From: CAZRGV01 sp964599655
GTDB lineage: Bacteria > Planctomycetota > Planctomycetia > Isosphaerales > Isosphaeraceae
Direction of reading: 5' to 3'
Length of the DNA: 20,558 bases
Assembly (NCBI GenBank): GCA_964599655.1
Contig: CAZRGV010000114.1
Location: forward strand, 1 to 20,558
Every line of letters begins with the position of its first letter. The stretch's first letter is position 1. Positions 8,060 to 15,812 of the stretch are shown one piece after another. A program made the position numbers and the translations under genes. The notes under the pieces are model-generated. The model was given only the letters and a program-made list of their open reading frames with translations, had not been told where the DNA came from and did no database searches.

Positions 8060-9090
8060 GCGGCCGGGGCGTGGCGCTGATCGTCGCCTCGACGGACGCG
8101 AGGGGGACGATTCGCGAGAGTCTGGAGGGGTTCCTCCGCGAGTTGGGGGACGAGGGGATGCTCGTTCTGGCCGACGCCTCGACGGACGGAACTCTTGCGA
8201 TCGCCGAGCCGCTGCTGGCGGGAACTCGGTCGCGGATTGCGCGGCGATTGCCGGGTCTGCTGGTGCCGGAACTCTGGCGAGACGGGCTGGAGGTCGCGTT
8301 GAGGACCGATGCCGCGATGGTTGGGTTCACAACGGCCCAAATGGTGCCTCGGGCCGGTTGGCTCTCGGCCCTGCGGCGCTTGCTCGACGAGACCAACGCG
8401 GCGGCCATCGGCGGGCCGATTGCCCCGGGGAATCGGCTGCCCGTTGCGGATCGGGCCATTTACTTACATCGCTATGGGAATTATCAGCCGCCGTTACCGG
8501 CCAGTGATCGGTTCGAGCCGCCGGGCGAGAATGCCCTGTACCGTCGCGATCGGCTGGAGGAGCTGGAGCCGCGATGGCGCGCCGGGTTCTGGGAGGCCGA
8601 CGTGAATCGGGCGCTCCGCGAGCGAGGGGAGCGGCTGGAACAGGCTCAAGGGGCTGTGGTGGAGTATCGCGGTGGGGGCCGGTTGTGGCCAATGCTGCGG
8701 CGTCGGGTTTCGCACGCGAGCCATTACGGGGCGTGGCGAGCGCGAGGACGGGGCTGGGGTTATCGGCTGGCGAGAACGGCGGCGACTCCGCTGGTGCCAG
8801 CCTTGTTGATGGGTCGCACGCTGACGGCGCTTCGGCGACGACAGGAGGCCGTCACTCCGTGGGTCAGCGCGTTGCCGGCAATGGGCCTGCTGACGACCGC
8901 CTGGGCGGCGGGGGAGGCGGCCGGGTGCTGGCGGATGGCCGAGGAGAGCGACGGCGGAGACGGTGACAGGCGACCCGAAGCCAGTCGCCGTCTCCGCTCG
9001 CGCGACGCGTCTTCGAAAACCGCTCACGCCTCGATTCCCCGGTTGCCAGGCGGTCAGAAGATGCTCACAAGAACGAGTCGACGCGCGTGA
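8056..9090 (+). CDS. Degenerate family 2 glycosyltransferase-like protein
   Basis: A 344-residue protein with a GT-A/GT2 layout: VALIVAS in place of the usual first strand, LADASTDGT (38-46) in place of DDGSxDGT, GWLSALRRLL, GGPIAPGN, ENALYRRDRL and FWEADVNRAL (178-187) in the ED acceptor position. At the expected DxD site it has FTTAQM (91-96), so the common metal-binding aspartates are missing. Hydrophobic stretches at about 243-253 and 270-290 may associate with the membrane. It overlaps the DUF362 stop by ATGA. The last 45 residues are polar and basic and align with nothing I recognise. It may be a real transferase using another metal ligand, or a non-catalytic partner. Confidence 0.8.
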   Translation: MSGRGVALIVASTDARGTIRESLEGFLRELGDEGMLVLADASTDGTLAIAEPLLAGTRSRIARRLPGLLVPELWRDGLEVALRTDAAMVGFTTAQMVPRAGWLSALRRLLDETNAAAIGGPIAPGNRLPVADRAIYLHRYGNYQPPLPASDRFEPPGENALYRRDRLEELEPRWRAGFWEADVNRALRERGERLEQAQGAVVEYRGGGRLWPMLRRRVSHASHYGAWRARGRGWGYRLARTAATPLVPALLMGRTLTALRRRQEAVTPWVSALPAMGLLTTAWAAGEAAGCWRMAEESDGGDGDRRPEASRRLRSRDASSKTAHASIPRLPGGQKMLTRTSRRA

Positions 9091-9120
9091 GTCGGCTCCG
9101 ATGAAACGAGGGATGCTTGC

Positions 9121-9127
9121 GGGAGGA
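9121..9127 (+). promoter_or_regulatory. Ribosome binding site that sets the oxidoreductase start
   Basis: GGGAGGA lies six bases before the ATG at 9134. Upstream in-frame starts (GTG 8963, ATG 9101, ATG 9113) have no comparable site, and the GTG would overlap the preceding gene by 128 bases. Confidence 0.7.
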
Positions 9128-9133
9128 AGCGGC

Positions 9134-10234
9134 ATGGATGCCAGCGTCGGAGCGAAGGATCTTGGCCTGCTGGTGGTGGGCACGGGCTGGCTGGGAACGC
9201 GACGAGCGGCGGCCGCGGTCGCGGCGAAGGGGATACGGCTGGTCGCGGTGTTCGACGTCGATGACGCTTCGTCGCTTCGGGTGGCCGAGCATCATGGGGT
9301 CCTGGCGGTTCCCGATCTGGCAACGGGACTGTTGATGCCGGGAGTGGACGCCGTGGTGATCGCGACGCCTCACGCCGACCACGCCCGGGCCGCTCGCAAG
9401 GCGATCGACGCGGGCAAGCACGTGCTCTGCGAGAAGCCGTTGACGATTGACCCGCACGAGGCCCGCATGCTCGCGCAAAGGGCCGATGATCGCGGCGTGC
9501 GACTGGCGACCGGGCTGAATCACCGGTTTTATCCGCCGGTGGCCGATGCGTTGCGGCTGGTTGAGGCGCATCGGATCGGCGAGGTCGAGAGCGTGCGAGT
9601 TGAGATTGGCCACAACGCAAATGAGGCGTTTCTGACATCCTGGCATGTCGATGTGGAGCGATCGGGAGGTGGGACGTTGATGGACAACGGGCCACATGCC
9701 TGCGACCTGATCCGCAAATTCGCGGGCGAAATTATCGCGGCGAAGGGCTACGTCACCGATACGATCGGCCTGCCTGAGGGGTGCGAGTCCGAGGCGTTCG
9801 CGATCTTCCGCAACCATGACCGAGCGATCGCCGAATTGCGGTCGAGCTGGACATTGAAAACGGGGTACCTGACGATCGAGGTTCGCGGACGCGAGGGATT
9901 CCTGCGAGTCGAGACGGCCCCCTGGCGGCTTTCGGGTTGCTTGGCGGGTGGTCACCGGATCGACCGGCATTATGTTGGCGCGCGGTGCGCGGAGGCCTTC
10001 GGTCGATGGATGAACGGGTGTGAGCAGTCGCTGGTTCAGGAGCTCGAGGCGTTCGCCTCGTCCGATCAAACCCATCCGAGACGAGGGGCGACTGGGTGGG
10101 ACGGCTGCCGCGCGACCGAGATGATTCACGCGGTCTACCGGTCGGCTGAAACGGGCGAAGAGGTGTTGCTCGACCCACTGCCCGTCCGCCTTCCCTCCGC
10201 CCGGAAACACGCGAAGGCGCCGGAGGCCGCATGA
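9134..10234 (+). CDS. Gfo/Idh/MocA family sugar oxidoreductase
   Basis: A 366-residue NAD(P)-dependent dehydrogenase. The Rossmann nucleotide-binding motif is VVGTGWLG (14-21), followed by VFDVDD, IATPHADHA, and the family signature HVLCEKPL (96-103) with its catalytic-region lysine. GLNHRFYP and DNGPHACDLI (184-193) follow in the C-terminal substrate domain. In surface-glycan operons such enzymes usually oxidise a nucleotide-sugar at C3 or a related position on the way to a modified sugar. The exact substrate is inference. The start at 9134 is chosen from its Shine-Dalgarno sequence. The gene ends in an ATGA overlap with the deacetylase gene. No aminotransferase or acetyltransferase that would commonly follow such a step is present nearby. 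Confidence 0.9.
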   Translation: MDASVGAKDLGLLVVGTGWLGTRRAAAAVAAKGIRLVAVFDVDDASSLRVAEHHGVLAVPDLATGLLMPGVDAVVIATPHADHARAARKAIDAGKHVLCEKPLTIDPHEARMLAQRADDRGVRLATGLNHRFYPPVADALRLVEAHRIGEVESVRVEIGHNANEAFLTSWHVDVERSGGGTLMDNGPHACDLIRKFAGEIIAAKGYVTDTIGLPEGCESEAFAIFRNHDRAIAELRSSWTLKTGYLTIEVRGREGFLRVETAPWRLSGCLAGGHRIDRHYVGARCAEAFGRWMNGCEQSLVQELEAFASSDQTHPRRGATGWDGCRATEMIHAVYRSAETGEEVLLDPLPVRLPSARKHAKAPEAA

Positions 10235-10995
10235 CGCGATCGGGTTTACCGATCTTGATGTATCATTCTATCGACACGTCGGGAAGCGTGATCTCTACCG
10301 ACCCGACGTGGTTTGCTGAGTCGCTGTGCGCGCTGGCCGAGTCGGGCTACCGGACGGTCGATCTCGACGACTGGATTACGAATGGCCGGCCGGAGATCGC
10401 GCGCGGCTTCGCGATCACCTTCGATGACGGGTTGCGTTCGATCGCGCGGACAGCCGGCGTCTTGAGCCGTCTGGGATTCACGGCGACGGTCTTTCTTGTC
10501 AGTGACCGGATGGGGAGCGACAACGCATGGCCCGGCCAGCCGGGCGGCATCCCACGGATGAGGTTACTCTCATGGGCCGAGGTGAGTGAACTGGCGTTGC
10601 TGGGGTTCCGGTTCGCGGCACACACGAGGACCCATGCCTGGCTCGACCGGCTCGACCAGGCCAAACTCGAAGAGGAGCTTCGCGGGTCGCGCGAAGCAAT
10701 CGAGGATCGACTGGGGGTCGATTGCCGACTCTTCGCGTATCCCTATGGATGCGCGTCGCGGCGCGCTCGGAGCGAGGTCACGCGTTTCTTCTCGGCCGCG
10801 TTCGGAACGCGGCTCCGTCGGGCGAGCCGAAACGATGATCTTTATGATCTATCGCGTATAGATTCTTACGAATGTCGAGAAATCGAGACGTTCACCTCAC
10901 TGATCTCGGGCCGAGAGCCGAGGCGGTTCCGCTATCGACGGCCTGTGCGAGCGGCCCGGTTGGCGTTGACACGGCTCGGCCTCTCGGGTCATTGA
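10231..10995 (+). CDS. Polysaccharide deacetylase (NodB domain, CE4)
   Basis: A 254-residue protein with CE4 motifs in order: LMYHSI (9-14), TFDDG (63-67, with the catalytic base and a metal-binding aspartate), the metal-binding pair in HTRTH (131-135), and FAYPYG (168-173). The enzyme should remove N-acetyl or O-acetyl groups from a glycan. No signal peptide is evident, so it may act on a cytoplasmic lipid-linked intermediate rather than the exported polymer, which would be unusual for the family. ATGA overlap with the upstream gene suggests translational coupling. Codons at 10834-10881 are strikingly A/T-ending and hold a perfect 6-bp inverted repeat (10847-10852 with 10858-10863). Confidence 0.9.
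   Translation: MTRSGLPILMYHSIDTSGSVISTDPTWFAESLCALAESGYRTVDLDDWITNGRPEIARGFAITFDDGLRSIARTAGVLSRLGFTATVFLVSDRMGSDNAWPGQPGGIPRMRLLSWAEVSELALLGFRFAAHTRTHAWLDRLDQAKLEEELRGSREAIEDRLGVDCRLFAYPYGCASRRARSEVTRFFSAAFGTRLRRASRNDDLYDLSRIDSYECREIETFTSLISGREPRRFRYRRPVRAARLALTRLGLSGH
10834..10881 (+). other. A/T-third-position codon island with inverted repeat
   Basis: Sixteen codons in the deacetylase gene, 14 of them ending in A or T, including CTA and ATA, within a gene otherwise dominated by G/C endings. ATCTAT (10847-10852) and ATAGAT (10858-10863) form a perfect inverted repeat with a five-base loop. The role is unknown. Confidence 0.6.
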
Positions 10996-11020
10996 ACGCG
11001 ATCGTAGCGGCCTATTCGTG

Positions 11021-11036
11021 AAAGGAGCACCTCCTG
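11021..11036 (+). promoter_or_regulatory. Shine-Dalgarno hairpin before a possible CTG start
   Basis: AAAGGAG (11021-11027) is the only good ribosome binding site before the zinc-ribbon methyltransferase gene. It sits six bases before an in-frame CTG (11034-11036) and 24 bases before the first conventional start, TTG 11052. AGGAG (11023-11027) and CTCCT (11031-11035) are exact complements with a three-base loop, so the site and the CTG can be masked in one small hairpin. The deacetylase gene ends 25 bases before this site. Confidence 0.5.
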
Positions 11037-11051
11037 CAACGCGCGGCACGA

Positions 11052-12089
11052 TTGGAATCGGAGCGAGATTCCGCGTCACGGGACGTCGCGGCGCCGTGCT
11101 GCCCGTCGTGCGGTTCGAGCTTGGGCCGCCGTCGGGACGCGTATGTCTGTGAAGGCTGCGCACGAGCGTTTCCGGACGTCGTCGGATTGCCCGATCTGCG
11201 GCTGAACTCGGATCGCTATCTGGATCTTGAGACCGAACGCGCCAAGGCGGAACGGGTGGCACGGCAGGAGGCGACGACCGACGTGATCGGGTTGTCGAGG
11301 GTTTACTACGCGATGACCGACGACGTGGATGAGCATCGTCGCGCGCGGTTCCTTTCTCATATTGCTCGGGCGGAGTTGCGAGGTGAGTCGCTTGTGAATT
11401 TGTTGCCGGGTGAGGGGCGGATTCTCGAGGTTGGCTGCGGGACGGGCGGGTTGCTCGTCGCGGCGGCGAGGTCGGGGCGGTCGATCGTGGGGACCGACAT
11501 TGCGACGCGTTGGCTGGTCGTCGCGCGGCGACGGCTGACGGATCGCGGGGTGCACGTGCCGTTGTTTGGCGTGGAGGCCGAGCGTCTGCCCTGGCCGGAC
11601 GGGACCTTCGACTGCGTGGTGGCCGACAGCGTGCTGGAGCATTTGGACGATCCCTCTCGCGCGCTGCGGGAGTGGTCTCGCGTGGTGCGTCCGGGAGGGC
11701 GATTGCTGGTCTGGTCGCCCAATCGTCTGTCGATCGGAACGGATCCGCATGTGGGTTTATGGGGGTTAGGATTTCTTCCTCGCATCTGGATTCCTAGCTA
11801 TGTTCAGATGAGGCGAAAGATTCCCTGGATGGTGCGACCGCTTTCCGCGGGAGATGCGGCGATCTTGGCGGCCGAGTCTGGCTGGAGCCGGGTGAAGGTC
11901 GCGGCGGCGGCGGTGTCCGAAGATTGGTCGGGGAGCGAGTGGGAACGGCGGTTGGTCCGGTTCTATGAGCGCGTGCGGCGGTCGGGGCTTGGTGGGAGGC
12001 TCGTTCGCGCGTTCGGGCCCCTCTGGCAACTCGAGGCCATGAAGCCGATGCCTGGAGAGGCGAATGGTTTCCGGAGGGAGGTGGCATGA
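11052..12089 (+). CDS. SAM-dependent methyltransferase with N-terminal zinc ribbon
   Basis: A 345-residue protein from TTG 11052, or 351 from CTG 11034. The coordinate follows the first conventional start, but the Shine-Dalgarno evidence favours the CTG. Numbered from the TTG, two CxxC knuckles (C17/C20 and C33/C36) form a Trm112-like zinc ribbon. This is followed by a class I SAM fold: motif I LEVGCGTGG (125-133), acidic GTDIA (147-151), FDCVVADSVLEHL (186-198) and RVVRPGGRLLV (210-220). It probably methylates a sugar or lipid-linked glycan, as do similar enzymes in capsule and O-antigen loci, but the acceptor is not readable from sequence. It overlaps the flippase gene by ATGA. Similar zinc-ribbon methyltransferases act on tRNA or rRNA, but the context favours glycan modification. 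Confidence 0.85.
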   Translation: MESERDSASRDVAAPCCPSCGSSLGRRRDAYVCEGCARAFPDVVGLPDLRLNSDRYLDLETERAKAERVARQEATTDVIGLSRVYYAMTDDVDEHRRARFLSHIARAELRGESLVNLLPGEGRILEVGCGTGGLLVAAARSGRSIVGTDIATRWLVVARRRLTDRGVHVPLFGVEAERLPWPDGTFDCVVADSVLEHLDDPSRALREWSRVVRPGGRLLVWSPNRLSIGTDPHVGLWGLGFLPRIWIPSYVQMRRKIPWMVRPLSAGDAAILAAESGWSRVKVAAAAVSEDWSGSEWERRLVRFYERVRRSGLGGRLVRAFGPLWQLEAMKPMPGEANGFRREVA

Positions 12090-13557
12090 CGAGGCTCGCG
12101 GCGACCGCCGGCTGGAGACGACGCCGACGACGCTTGCCTCGGTGCGACGCCGAGCGACCGTCGGGGCTGCGGCGGTTGCTGGGGGCGGAGCTCGCGGCGG
12201 GCTGCATCGGGTTCGGGGTCATGGTTCACCTGGCGAGACGGCTTGGGCCGTCGGCGTTTGCGGAGGTGGAGTTCGCCTCGGCCCTGGCGGGCTGGCTGCT
12301 GGTGCTGGTTCGCAGTGGAGTCGAGGTGATCGTGTATCGCGAGGCGGCTCGCCGGCCTCGGTTGATCGGACCGCTCACGGATCTGTTGATCGGTATGAAG
12401 CTGATCTCCGTGGTCGGAAGCTATGGTTTCCTCCTAGCGATCGCATGGTTCTCGAGTTCGCCGAGAGGGGCCGTGGTCGTTGTTTCGGGCCTGGTGCTGA
12501 TTCCCTCGGCGCTCGCGGCCGACGTGGCTCCTCGGGCCTCGGGGCGACTGGCCTGCGTGGCACTGTCGCAGGTGGTCCGTACGCTGAGTTATGGCGCGGC
12601 GGTCTGGGCACTGGTGTCGGGAACAGGTCAGGCGGTGCGGGCCGCCTGGTGTGGGGTTGCGGCCGAGACGATGGCGTCGCTGGTTTTCGGGGCTTCGCAT
12701 GCGAGGCATCATGGTTTGCCGAGACCGCGGTTCCGGCGNNNNNNNNNNNNNNNGGTACTGGCGAAACGCGGCGCGGTCGCAAGTCTCACGCGGTTCGGTC
12801 GCGTTAGCCTTTATGGAGCCGACGTTCTGGTTTTGGGATGGCTGGCGAGTGAGAGGCTGGGGCCCTACGCGGCGGCTCGTCGGATTGTGTACGCGATGGT
12901 GGCCATCGGTTTGATCGTTCCGGGAGCCTTGGCACCGGGCATTGCTCGCGCGTGGATGTTTGGAACGGATCGCGCGCGGCGATTGCTCGCGACGACAATG
13001 GCGCGGATGCTGGCGGTGGCTCTNNNNNNNNNNNNNNNNNNNNNNNCGTGGGCCTGGTGCTGACGGCCGATCGATGGATGCCCCTGCTGTTTGGCGGGGC
13101 GTATCGCGCGGGGGCGCCGTGGCTGGCCCTGATCGCCGCCAGGCTGCCCCTGGTGCTGACGGCCGGTTTATTTCAGTCGGCGCTGATGGCGTGTCGTCGT
13201 GAGGGGCAGGCCCTTGTCCTGACACTCTGGCTCATGGCCTCGACGATAATCGTGTTGCCTGCGGCGGCGTACTGGGGAGGGCCGCGAGGTGTGGGCTGGG
13301 GCATGTTCGGGATCGAGCTGGCGGCGGTGCTCGGCGGTTGGGAGTTGCTGCGTCGGCTGGATGTGGCACCTTGCTGGCATCACGTTGGTGGGCGGGCGGT
13401 CCTCGCCTGCGCCGGGATGGGCGCTGTCTGCGAAATGTTGCACGGCGGTTCGATGGCCCTGATCGTTGCGGGGAGCGCGGCGGCGTATGGCGGGGCGTGG
13501 TGGGCGATCGGCCGGTTAACGGGAATCAGCAGTCTGGAAGAGGCACTCCCGTCATGA
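12086..13557 (+). CDS. Wzx-like oligosaccharide flippase (MOP superfamily)
   Basis: An about 490-residue polytopic membrane protein. After an Arg-rich cytoplasmic start, hydrophobic helices recur through to the end (for example ISVVGSYGFLLAIAWF, AVVVVSGLVLIPSALAA, AMVAIGLIVPGALAPGIA, LWLMASTIIVLPAAAYW), with YGADVLVLGWLASERLGPYAAA typical of the repeated half of Wzx/MATE-type flippases. It should move the lipid-linked product across the inner membrane. The gene crosses two N-runs. The first (12739-12753) keeps frame. The second (13024-13046) does not, and its real length should be 0 modulo 3. It overlaps both neighbours by ATGA. It is the only transport gene in the cluster, with no Wzy-like protein beside it. 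Confidence 0.88.
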
Positions 13558-14360
13558 CGATCGGCTTGACCCTCGACGAACCGGCGTATTTCGAGCGACT
13601 GGCGGAGGTCGAGTCGTCGCACTGGTGGTCGATTGGCATGTGGCGGCTGGCATCGTACTGGCTCGATCAGGCGCTTCGAGGGCGCCGCGGCTTGCGGGCC
13701 CTCGATGTCGGCTGCGGCGCTGGGGGAACGATCGCGAGGCTTGCGGTACGGCCCGNNNNNNNNNNTGCCGAGGTCGTCGCGCTCGATCCGAGTGGTCCGG
13801 CGCTCTGGCACGCGGGACGATCCGGTTCGCGCGCGAAGCTCGTGCGAGGCGATGCCCGGACGCTTCCCTTTGTCGGGGGTGTGTTCGATATCATTACGTG
13901 TTTTGATGTCTGGCAGCACTTGCCCGAGAGGGGTGATGGTGTCGCGGCGGTCGAACTCTGTCGCGTCTTGAGGCCAGGCGGCGTGGCCTTGATCCGCGCC
14001 AACGGTCCGGGTCTCTGGGCGAAGCCGGGGCGAGCCGGATCGCCGGTCTATCGACTCGACGCGGTTGTCGAACGGCTGGAGAGTGCGGGCTTGCGTGTGT
14101 GGCGGGCGAGCCACGCGAATTGTGTGCCTTCGATCGGGCAGGAGGTGCTGGGAAGACTGCGGAGCGGCAGGCATCGCGGAGGGCATCCGGCGGGTGGCGG
14201 CTTGCGGATTCGCACGCCGGCCCCCTGGCGAAACCGGCTAATGGGTGGAATTGCCTCCGCCGAGGCGATTGTCGCGGGAAAACTCGGCCTGCGCCTTCCG
14301 TTCGGGCACAGCACGATGGTGCTGGCGGTTCGTGAGACAGAGATGACGATTTTTAGATAA
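13554..14360 (+). CDS. Class I SAM-dependent methyltransferase
   Basis: A 268-residue protein with a short N-terminal helix region (YFERLAEVESSHWW) and motif I ALDVGCGAGG (49-58), then VVALDPSG, a FDIITCFDVWQHL segment (motif II/III region) and CRVLRPGGVALIRA. The architecture matches Methyltransf_11-like enzymes that act on sugars or quinones. The operon context points to the glycan. The N-run at 13756-13765 falls between motif I and the acidic strand and keeps the frame. The start codon overlaps the flippase stop by ATGA. The acceptor is unknown. Its sequence is not close to the zinc-ribbon methyltransferase upstream, so the two probably modify different positions. Confidence 0.88.
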   Translation: MTIGLTLDEPAYFERLAEVESSHWWSIGMWRLASYWLDQALRGRRGLRALDVGCGAGGTIARLAVRPXXXXAEVVALDPSGPALWHAGRSGSRAKLVRGDARTLPFVGGVFDIITCFDVWQHLPERGDGVAAVELCRVLRPGGVALIRANGPGLWAKPGRAGSPVYRLDAVVERLESAGLRVWRASHANCVPSIGQEVLGRLRSGRHRGGHPAGGGLRIRTPAPWRNRLMGGIASAEAIVAGKLGLRLPFGHSTMVLAVRETEMTIFR

Positions 14361-14401
14361 AACGATTCTGGGATTCGCTTCAGTCCAGCGGGAGATGGCT
14401 C

Positions 14402-15700
14402 ATGAGAATCGGCTTCGATGGTGGGTGTCTGGCGAATCGGCGAGGGTTCGGGAGGTTTGCGCGGCAGACGCTCGAGGCGCTGGGGGAGGCGGATTCGCGG
14501 CATGACTTCGTGGTGTTCGTCGATCGGCCGTCGCGGGAAATGGTCACGATTCCGTCGCGGTTCGAGACGGTGGTCGTCGATGTGCGAGAGGCGCCGAGCC
14601 GCGCGGCGTCGGCGACGGGTCGTCGCGGACTGAGTGACATGCTGGCGATGAGCCGGGCGGTCTCTCGAGCCGAACTGGACTTGATGTACTTCCCGGCGAC
14701 GTACAGCTTTTTTCCCGTCTGGAACGTGCCGAGGGTCGTGGTCACGATGCACGACACCCTGGCGCTGGCCCATCCGGAGTTGGTGTTTCCCACCTTGCGT
14801 GGCCGCTATGCCTGGGCCTTGAAAGAGCACGCCGCGGCGCGCTGGGCGGATCGAATCTTGACCGTCTCACAAGCGGCCCGACAAGACCTGATCGCCTGGT
14901 TCGGGTTTCCGGACGACCGAGTTCGCGTCGTGCCCGAGGGCCCGTCGAAGGCGTTTCGGCCCATGCCATCCGGTCCGGGGTCGAACGCGATTTTGAAAAA
15001 ATACAAGATCGCAACAACCCGGCGTTTCTTGCTCTATGTGGGAGGACTGAGCCCGCACAAGAACCTGGCAAGGCTCATCGAGGCGTTTGCCCAGGCGGCT
15101 CCCGGCGACGTGGATCTCGTGCTGGTGGGCGACCTGGGAGACGTGTTTCACACGCACGTACCCGCGCTGCGCGAGGCGGTGACGCGGTGCGGGCTCGACG
15201 GGCGGGTGAACTTCACCGGTTTCGTGCCCGATGAAGAACTTGTATATCTTTATACAAGAGCATATGCACTTATACAGCCTTCACTGATGGAGGGGTTCGG
15301 GTTGCCGCCGGTCGAGGCGATGGCGTGCGGCACTCCGGTGCTTTCGAGCCGGGCGGGCTCGCTGCCGGAGGTGATCGGAGACGCCGGCAGGTTCTTCGAG
15401 CCGACCGACGTGGCTGGGATGGGGCGGACGATCCGCGCCTTGCTCGACGATCAGAACGAGCGGGACCGGCTGGCAGAACGCGCTTTAACACGTTCACAAC
15501 ACTATACCTGGAGCGCCGCGGCGCGGGCGCTGCTTGAAAACTTCGATGAGCTTCAGGCGTTGGGCTTACGGTTCCGGAGGCGGTGGCGCGGACGATCGCG
15601 GTGGTTCTCGCAACGTCGTTCCGGCGACGAGATCGGCACTCGGCGAGCACCACCGCATTCCGCGCCATCCGAGGCGCGCGATGTGATTCATCGCGTCTGA
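14402..15700 (+). CDS. Family 4 glycosyltransferase
   Basis: A 432-residue GT-B retaining glycosyltransferase. The N-terminal half begins MRIGFDGGCLANRRGFGRF, with VTMHDTLALAHPE and a TVSQAARQDL segment. The donor-binding half has YVGGLSPHKNL, FTGFVPDEELVYLY and the E-x7-E site MEGFGLPPVEA (E297, E305) with GTPVLSS. It should add one sugar to a cytoplasmic acceptor. GGGAG at 14390-14394 lies seven bases before the ATG. About 60 basic, low-complexity residues extend past the normal end of the fold. Two A/T-ending codon patches (15239-15283 and 15482-15505) stand out from the rest of the gene. It resembles the convergent GT4 at 17763-18899 in layout, suggesting a related acceptor. Confidence 0.9.
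   Translation: MRIGFDGGCLANRRGFGRFARQTLEALGEADSRHDFVVFVDRPSREMVTIPSRFETVVVDVREAPSRAASATGRRGLSDMLAMSRAVSRAELDLMYFPATYSFFPVWNVPRVVVTMHDTLALAHPELVFPTLRGRYAWALKEHAAARWADRILTVSQAARQDLIAWFGFPDDRVRVVPEGPSKAFRPMPSGPGSNAILKKYKIATTRRFLLYVGGLSPHKNLARLIEAFAQAAPGDVDLVLVGDLGDVFHTHVPALREAVTRCGLDGRVNFTGFVPDEELVYLYTRAYALIQPSLMEGFGLPPVEAMACGTPVLSSRAGSLPEVIGDAGRFFEPTDVAGMGRTIRALLDDQNERDRLAERALTRSQHYTWSAAARALLENFDELQALGLRFRRRWRGRSRWFSQRRSGDEIGTRRAPPHSAPSEARDVIHRV
15239..15283 (+). other. A/T-third-position codon island with perfect inverted repeat
   Basis: Fifteen consecutive codons in the GT4 gene, 14 ending in A or T, including GTA, ACA, AGA and ATA, just before the E-x7-E donor-binding motif. CTTGTATA (15239-15246) and TATACAAG (15251-15258) are exact complements with a four-base loop. 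The surrounding gene uses mainly G/C-ending codons. No function is known. Confidence 0.7.
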
Positions 15701-15812
15701 ATTCGAATGTGTGCCTGACTTGTAAGGAATGTGGAACCATGCTTTCTCTCTGATCCCACGCGATCGCATGGCCGGTCCGCTTCTCTTCCCGCGGTAGTTC
15801 AGGAAGGATCGC

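Noticed and set aside
8963..9133. Longer N terminus for the oxidoreductase from GTG 8963 or ATG 9101
   Set aside because: The extension overlaps the preceding gene, is unlike the family N terminus, and lacks a Shine-Dalgarno sequence. GGGAGGA sits correctly before ATG 9134.
15737..15771. CCATGC/GCATGG inverted repeat and GCGATCGC palindrome between the two rightward GT4 genes
   Set aside because: Six-base arms with a long loop and a single 8-bp palindrome are expected by chance in this composition.
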